DNA of 64,000 nt. It comes from Salminus brasiliensis (taxonomy: Eukaryota > Chordata > Actinopteri > Characiformes > Bryconidae). The stretch is taken from assembly GCF_030463535.1 (NCBI RefSeq), contig NC_132898.1, positions 25,269,162 through 25,333,161 of the forward strand. Reading direction: 5' to 3'. Shown piece after piece: positions 58,200 through 64,000 of the stretch. Below the pieces are notes generated by a model that was not told the DNA's origin, searched no databases, and saw only the letters and a list, made by a program, of their open reading frames with translations. Position 1 is the first letter of the stretch. Each line of letters opens with the position of its first letter. Both the position numbers and the translations under genes were made by a program.

Positions 58200-58932
58200 T
58201 AACAGTGTAATAATAATATATTACACGTCCTTCGCGCTTCCAGATTTCTATTAATTAGTTGGAAAACGAGAACCTGAAACAATGAAAGCTGATAAACAGC
58301 GCTGTACTGTACAGTATATGCGTATATTTCACGCAGCCTCGGTCGGCTTCAATGATGTCTTTTTTAAAACAGACTGATCCAAACTGAGTCACTCCGTTCA
58401 TCCATGTTTCGGTACTTTTAGTGTAAATTATCACAGATCATAATACCGTTGATTAAATCGGGGAATCTATATGACATTGGGTTTAACTAGAGGATCGCGT
58501 TTGGTGTTTAAAACCAGATCTGCACTTTTGGATGGTGCGATCCAGGAAGCAGCGTGTGCAGTGTTTTGGTTGGAGTGAGGGACCTCGGCAGCTCTGATTT
58601 ATGAACACACACATTAGTAAACCTTTAAACGCGACTGTCGAGGCTTTCCAGTCTACAAATCAACGAATGTGCTCGAATATGGAGGTTTATTTGAACTCCA
58701 GCTAGCTCCATGTGGGCTCCATGTGGGTTAGCTAGCTAGTTTCGAGTCTTACTGGATTTAGCTATCTATCTAGCACTACGTGGAAAAGTTCAACTCCTCC
58801 TGGACTGTGATCATCATCATCCTCCTCCTCATCATCATCACCATCATTGGCAGCATTTACTATTCCAACAAGACCTCTCCACCTCAAGCTGCTCCAACTA
58901 CCACACAAGATCCTGCACCCCTAAGCCCTGAC
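58200..58932 (+). other. Upstream region of the TEX264-like gene
   Basis: CpG-bearing sequence with GCTAGCTAG-type words and a run of ATC/CTC triplets (58808-58848). It probably contains the promoter, 5' UTR and perhaps a splice acceptor (the CTC/ATC tract ending ATTGGCAG at 58852). The frame is open back to a TAG at 58771 but contains no ATG before 58933. Confidence 0.45.
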
Positions 58933-59193
58933 ATGTGGGAACCACCACTGATGGTTTTGAGCCTCCTTGGGTTCCTCGTTGGGCTCCTGTTGATTCTGTC
59001 GGTTTATGTGCTGTACTCTGGACTTCTGGCAAAGATCCACATCAGGACCGGCTCACCCCCGATCAGGACAATTACAGTAGCTTACAAATACAAACAAGGA
59101 CCTTATAAAGAGTGTGGGAAGCTGTTTGCTGAGAGTTGCACTCTAGCACCAAAGCTGCCCACTGTGGGCATCTTCTATGATGATCCAAACAAG
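58933..59193 (+). CDS. tex264: TEX264-like ER-phagy receptor, first recognisable coding exon (partial gene)
   Basis: From ATG 58933 it reads MWEPPLMVLSLLGFLVGLLL, a single N-terminal transmembrane segment (about residues 5-28), then YSGLLAKIHIRTGSPPIRT, VAYKYKQGPYKECGKLFAES and GIFYDDPNK, ending at AAG|GTGAGG in phase 0. Order and spacing match TEX264: a short luminal end, one membrane helix and the start of the cytosolic GyrI-like domain. In mammals TEX264 anchors in the ER and binds LC3/GABARAP through a distal LIR motif to drive ER-phagy. That region is not in this exon. No later exon was recognised up to 64000, so the gene probably continues to the right. Confidence 0.85.
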
Positions 59194-59324
59194 GTGAGGG
59201 AGATGTGCTGTTACTCAAATGATTTTACCAGCCTTGGCACCTGTTACATGATCACATGGAGGTGTTTCTGCAACTACGGGTAGCTGTTTCAGAAATGGTG
59301 AATTGTCCTTACTGCAACCTGTGT

Positions 59325-59393
59325 AGAATGTAGAGTTAGGAGTCTTGTCCGAGGCCAGAGAATCGAACCCCAGCTACCCACTGTGCTACAACA
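59325..59393 (-). mobile_element. SINE family 1 fragment
   Basis: On the minus strand GCACAGTGGGTAGCTGGGGT then TCGATTCTCTGG (B-box part) and GGCCTCGGACAAGACTCCTA; on the plus strand GTAGAGTTAGGAGTCTTG matches the family body. Only about 70 bp remain. Confidence 0.55.
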
Positions 59394-59504
59394 AAGTAAG
59401 GACATGTGTTTACTGTGACATGTCCTTAAGCTAGTTACCATGTATATGGTATAGATACTACACCAAACAGCCATTACATGTACAGCAACTATATGTTTCT
59501 ACTG

Positions 59505-59660
59505 ATTGTCCAGTTTATCAGCTCCACTTACCATATAGGAGCACCAACAAACCAGCCCCATGTCAGTGTCACTGCAATGCTGAGAACAACCCACCACCCA
59601 AATAATAGCTATGAGGTGTTTGGGCTCCTATATGGTAAGTGGAGGTGTTAAATAGGACAA
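59505..59660. repeat. Inverted-repeat element with 21-bp perfect core arms
   Basis: CTCCACTTACCATATAGGAGC at 59522-59542 and its exact reverse complement at 59624-59644. Similarity continues outwards (ATTGTCCAGTTTATCAG against the inverted ATTGTCCTATTTAACAC). An 81-bp spacer separates the core arms. It resembles the termini of a small DNA element. Confidence 0.7.
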
Positions 59661-60054
59661 TGAGTGTAGAAACAAGGAGTTGGTGTTATTACTATGGCTG
59701 ATCGGCAAATGTATTTATATGTATTTATAACTAATGTATAACAAAGGTATTCTGAATTAAATAATTTCATACAAGTTAAATTCAGATAATAAATTGTCTG
59801 CCAAAGCTAACACAGCAGGCCTTGCTATTTGATTGACTGTATATGGGCTAGGTTAGATTAGTGTTAGTAGAGTAGTGTATTTTTGCCAAAGTTCAATCAA
59901 ATTGGGAAATGTATTAGGAAACTAACTAAATATTTAATATGATAAAAATGTAGACATGTATGCGAAAATCTACAGACCTAAGGGTGCCCGAAGTTGCAGA
60001 AATACCAACGAATTGTTGTTTTGTTATACAAACACACACTTAGTACCAATAACT

Positions 60055-60195
60055 AACAATCAAATCCTGACAGCAATGTTCCAATATCTAGTGCAAAGTC
60101 TTGCTGGAAGAGTAGAGACTGTAACTATACCCCTAATTTCAGAAGAAACTCTATGGAAGCAGGTGTCCACAGACATTTGGCCATTCATTGTAAAA
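60055..60195 (-). mobile_element. Tc1-type MITE, copy I (deleted)
   Basis: On the minus strand TACAATGAATGGCCAAATGT then CTGTGGACACCTGC passes into TTTCTTCTGAAATTAGGGGT, CAGTCTCTACTCTTCCAGCA and GTCAGGATTTGATTG. It combines a terminus like the family's right end with left-half interior, so it is a rearranged or shortened copy. Confidence 0.65.
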
Positions 60196-61325
60196 TGAAA
60201 TATACTACATTGATCCTCTAGTAGGCTTGTGCACTGTGGAGCTGTAAGAACTACTGCATGAGAAGTGACTGATGGCTTTTACCGGGCCTGATACTAGACC
60301 TCTTACACTGGGCATTTGGTGGCTAGACATTAAAACTGTGATGTAATGAACATCCTGTACTATGAATCATGTTCCCAATTATCACGCTTCCATTGGGCTC
60401 TTGCTCAGTTACGAATTTATGTGAAGCAGCTAAACATGAAGCTTTAATCATATTGATTGCTGTGGTTTTAGTGCTCTGTTAGCTCAACACACAGAGTCAG
60501 GCCTGCACAAAGACGTGTCTGGGCTCCTGCAAAATTCTGTAGAATAGATTGAAGTGTTTGTGATTCACATCTGATATTTGTGTTTCGGCGATAATACAGC
60601 CACTTTACTGGTAGCTTCAGTGATGTATTTTTGCAGTTGTTGCTGTAGCACCTGATAGGAATACACTGGCATTTACAGTTGACCAGGGCAGCTCTAGCAG
60701 GGTAGAAATGTCAGGAACTAAACACTCATCCTATGACAGGACCACGTTTTAGCTCACTGAGCTCTTCGGGATGACCGATTCTATTGCAATTCTTGTCTAT
60801 GGAGACTGAATGGCTGTGTGGATGATTGTATACACCCAGCTAAAACACCTGAACACTATACATAGTTCACATAGTTGTGGCCATATTATGCAGCTGACAA
60901 TGCTGTTTTTTTAAGGGTGGTTAATGAGACGTCTATGGACAGTTACGTAGGAATGTCATGATCCGACATCCATACGAGGTCGACCCAGGCATATTTTAAT
61001 GAATCCCAATCCAGTCTTTTCAGTGTGTTTTACCCACAGTGTTCAGAGCGGAATCTGGCCATTAACGGACATTATTACCCAGCCGGCAGCAGTGTGGATG
61101 TTCTCAGAAGATAAAACAGAGTTAAGAGTCTGCAGTGTGAGACTGTTTTACAGTGGGACATTAGAATAGACCATAATATCCGAACCTTTACAAAACCTTT
61201 ATATCACTGAAACTCACTGTTTTACAGACGGGAGAACCACTTACCGTTCTCTGTGTTTAGCACCAGCACTGAACAGCCCATTCAGATCTGTGTGGAGGCT
61301 AACGCTAATGCTATATGCACATATT

Positions 61326-61414
61326 CTATAGAAACCCCAAACACAGCATCACATCCACCCACTATAAACCAGTTATTACACACCAGTAGACCAACAGCAA
61401 TAGAAATCAGTCCA
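61326..61414 (+). repeat. 89-bp direct repeat, copy 1
   Basis: CTATAGAAACCCCAAACACA through GTTATTACACACCAGTAGAC to AATCAGTCCA. The same 89 bp, with about eight substitutions and no length change, occurs at 63170-63258. A short CA tract (61421-61450) follows this copy. Confidence 0.8.
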
Positions 61415-61731
61415 GAGTGTGTACACACACACACACACACACACACACAGTCAGTCAGTGACCTGACCTTCAGTGTTGTAAAGTTGTGATTGGTCAGGGA
61501 GGAGAGTCAGACTGAATTATAAGATATTAAACACTATAAAAGCTACTAAAAATGAACGGATTAATCAGCAGCTCATCTGATCTAAACTGTGTGGCTGTAA
61601 TATTTATACAATCACTAAGATCAGTGATTCTTGGCATTAAGAGGCTTGGATCAGATCCGTGGGGGTGCAAAATAACCTGATCGGGACATCCAGGGGCACT
61701 GACATGGATTTTGGTTCCCTTAAAAAGATAC

Positions 61732-61790
61732 CAGAATTGTTAGAGTTGTTGGCCCAGTGAAATACTGGAGCCACAACTCTAACAATTCTG
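61732..61790. repeat. 18-bp perfect inverted repeat (hairpin)
   Basis: CAGAATTGTTAGAGTTGT at 61732-61749 and its exact reverse complement at 61773-61790, with a 23-nt loop. It lies in AT-rich non-coding DNA and could form a stem-loop in RNA or be the remnant of an inverted-repeat element. Confidence 0.85.
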
Positions 61791-63080
61791 TCAAAATACT
61801 CAATTAATATATTAAGGTAAAGGTGCACGTATTTGGTGCATGTATTTGTCACTTATTATTTGTCATTAATTAGGGCCCTTGTCAGTCCCAGGCCCTTAGA
61901 ATCGCCCTGACTTTCCTAACTGCCCCCCCTAGATTAAATCTATTAATCTTGGATCACTACAATGGACTACAATTTTTGAAACACACTATTATTGCTTGTA
62001 TTATTACAATATTAAACCATACATTGGAGCTATTGAGCTACTGCACCACTAGGTGAGGCTGTTGATACAGTAATGCTGGGAAGTGCTCATGTGGGGGTGG
62101 AACATTGCTATGTGTGAATAGTCAGATGGTGAGAAGAGTGTTTTATCTGATATCACTTGGCTGCTTTTGCAAATAATGTGCTTTTGCTGCCTAATTGGTA
62201 TAAATGGAATGATACTGTGCTTGTTTGTCCACCATGCCTGGATTTACTCCACATTGCGCTCAGCAGTGCTCTTAATCAGCAGGTTGTACAGGAGCACATT
62301 ACAGTGCTGGTGCTGAATTTAAATCCAGCAGCAGGGGCTAGGCGTTTTCAGGCAGTCTTGCCTGGAGGACAACACAACACACCCAAGTATTTTCTGTCAT
62401 TCACCCAAATCGGCACACTCTTCCATTTATGAAAGCGATGGTCGAGGGCTAAGAAAGAAAAGCAGAAGCGCTAATATCTGGGGGTGTAGTTACTGTTGCT
62501 GGAGGGAGAATGTGCAGCAGTAAATCATGAGACCTAAGAAACTAAAGGAATTCACCAGTATTTTCCAGTCTCACTCTTAAAAGTGAAAGTGCCATGCCAA
62601 GTCATATAAAAATTCAGGTGTAAACGTTCCTAATCAGTCTCATTTAAACCAGATACAAATCTGATCTTTTAAACAGTTCAGGAGGTGGTCTAAGACACAT
62701 TTGAGCCATGTTATAGCAGTGTAAATACATCCATCCCTTCATGACACGTTCATCCTTCCTCCTGATTAACCCAAACTCCAGTAATAACTGCCACACAACG
62801 AGCATATTCACATATGCCATCCCACAAAGAAATGTCTGACTAACCGGAGACACATTTGACTATCAAGTGTAAATGCATGTGGCTAAAATTCCTCTCAAGA
62901 TACAATCCAGATACTATTTATGTGAGATGTAAATGGGGTCAAGGGGTTGAGCAGTGAGCAGTGCCATAGAAGAATCATTTTTGGAAGGTTGGAAGGTTCT
63001 TCACACTCGTCACATCTCTTTTCTTTACTGAAGCAAAAGAGGTTCTTCTATGGCATTACTCAAACTCTTCTGGTTCTTCA

Positions 63081-63127
63081 AAGATGGCAATGGTAACAGT
63101 ACAGTGTACTGTTACCATTGCCATCTT
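63081..63127. repeat. 23-bp-arm palindrome
   Basis: AAGATGGCAATGGTAACAGT then ACA (63081-63103), one G, and the exact reverse complement (63105-63127). With two mismatches the arms extend outwards to about 35 bp (TCTGGTTCTT outside on both sides). The right arm is repeated at 63259-63290. Confidence 0.9.
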
Positions 63128-63320
63128 TTAAGAACCAGAGTCACCTACAAGAGGTTTAACTTGTTTATGCTATAGAAACTCCAAACACAGCATCACATTC
63201 ACCCACGATAAACCAGTTATTACACACCAGAAGACCAACAACAATAGATATCAGTCCACTGTACTGTTACCATTACCATCTTTGAAGAACCAGAGCCACC
63301 TACAAGAGGTTTAACTTGTT
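63104..63320 (+). repeat. 155-bp-period tandem repeat containing 89-bp copy 2
   Basis: The stretch TGTACTGTTACCATTGCCAT through CACCTACAAGAGGTTTAACT (63104-63163) returns at 63259-63318 with few changes. Between the two lies the second copy of the 89-bp unit (63170-63258). The whole is a partial tandem duplication with a 155-bp period. Confidence 0.8.
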
Positions 63321-63454
63321 TTTGAAGAACCATTTATCCAGGCCAAGAACTCTCCATTCAAGCATCTAGATGTTTTTTGAGCCATCGTGGTTCTATATAT
63401 ATCGTAGAACATTAGCCTCGCAGCTCCAGTGCAAATAATTAAAACTACTCTCAG

Positions 63455-63835
63455 ATTAAGTGAAGAACACTGATTATCTGCTGGTTCTTGAAGGAAATGT
63501 ATTGAAAGCAGGAAAAATAGGCAAGTGTAAGAATCTGAGGTAGACTAGACTAGAACCACCACATTGTGACGGCTAGACGACTGGGTCAGAACGTTGAATC
63601 TCCAAAACATCAGGCAGGTCTTGTTGGGTGTTCCCAGTATGCAGCAGCCAGTACTTACCAGAAGTACTCCAAGATTCGACAACCTGTGAATTTACAAGAT
63701 CTGCTTTTAATATATTATGTCTTGGTGCCAGATACCACAGGATACAACTTTAGAGATCTCTCAGAGTCAGAGCTGCTTTGGCGGCATGAGGAGGACCTCC
63801 ACTATATTAGGCATGTTATGACTGATGAGGGAGTA
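63455..63835 (+). mobile_element. Internally deleted Tc1-like element, type 2, copy 3
   Basis: Reads GAAGAACACTGATTATCTGC, CACATTGTGACGGCTAGACG, then transposase N-terminal words (ARRLGQN, then SPKHQAG). It jumps after CAACCTGTGAA directly to C-terminal sequence (ACAAGATCTGCTTTTAATAT, CTTGGTGCCAGATACCACAG, CTGCTTTGGCGGCATGAGGA) and ends near TATTAGGCATGTTATGACTG. Left terminus not clear. The deletion joins different points from those in the copies at 38418 and 41981. Confidence 0.72.
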
Positions 63836-64000
63836 TGACTGTGGAAGATAATTACGGTCAGCTCAAACCCTTTTCAGGGCTTTGGTAATCCAGGCTCTGT
63901 GAATTTGGGTTTCTAGCTTCTTCTTCAGGTTTTTTTGTTCCTATGGGCCTAATGGTGTATTCATTAGGGTGTGAGAACCAAGAAAAGATGTATTGAATAA

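Larger units (their letters stand above)
59194..64000. other. Presumed intron 1 of the TEX264-like gene
   Basis: No second exon was recognised. It contains a SINE fragment (59325-59393), a 21-bp inverted repeat pair (59522-59644), MITE copy I (60055-60195), an 89-bp sequence (61326-61414) that reappears at 63170-63258, an 18-bp inverted repeat (61732-61790), the palindromic repeat cluster at 63081-63320 and a deleted Tc1 element (63455-63835). Whether it is one intron or the gene ends here is unknown. Confidence 0.5.

Noticed and set aside
58780-58932. Start of the TEX264-like protein at 58780
   Set aside because: The codon there is GTG, not a usual nuclear start in vertebrates. The first in-frame ATG, which also aligns with the family's N-terminus, is at 58933.

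Overview
The window is vertebrate nuclear DNA, almost certainly from a bony fish. Short coding exons with GT-AG borders lie in long introns. CA/GT microsatellites are abundant, and Tc1-type transposon relics and tRNA-derived SINEs of teleost type are scattered throughout. The repeat mix suggests an otophysan fish (characin or catfish relatives), but I hold that assignment loosely. There are no operons, CRISPR arrays or prokaryotic signals.

Layout. (1) About 1-25 kb, minus strand: the 5' end of the inositol trisphosphate receptor type 1 gene (itpr1). It comprises a non-coding first exon near 24.8 kb, an ATG exon at 20.4 kb, and four more coding exons at 14.4, 1.6, 0.7 and 0.5 kb, giving residues 1-175. 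The rest lies left of the window. (2) 25-44 kb: gene-poor DNA with repeats. (3) 44.16-45.53 kb, minus: a complete two-exon SET-domain histone methyltransferase gene of the SETMAR family, without the transposase half known from primates. (4) 47.5-50.7 kb, minus: brk1, complete in three exons. (5) 51.8-52.8 kb, plus: a gene I do not recognise, reconstructed as three exons and 188 codons. (6) 54.4-56.2 kb, minus: a glutathione peroxidase 1 selenoprotein gene with in-frame TGA (Sec), a SECIS element and a poly(A) signal. (7) 56.3-57.6 kb: a 1.3-kb minisatellite just upstream of gpx1. (8) 58.9 kb, plus: the first recognisable coding exon of a TEX264-like ER-phagy receptor, which continues beyond the window. 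(9) 59-64 kb: repeats and inverted repeats.

The genes are not a functional unit. Their order resembles parts of human chromosome 3p: SETMAR lies upstream of ITPR1 in the same orientation, and BRK1, GPX1 and TEX264 are also 3p genes. This looks like a conserved ancestral linkage block. SUMF1, which lies between SETMAR and ITPR1 in humans, was not seen here.

No wholly new molecular system is evident. The most interesting items are the minisatellite abutting gpx1 (open in all three minus-strand frames), the unrecognised 188-codon gene, a dispersed Tc1-type MITE family with nine copies, three differently deleted derivatives of a second Tc1 element, and a nested palindrome/direct-repeat structure near 63.1 kb.
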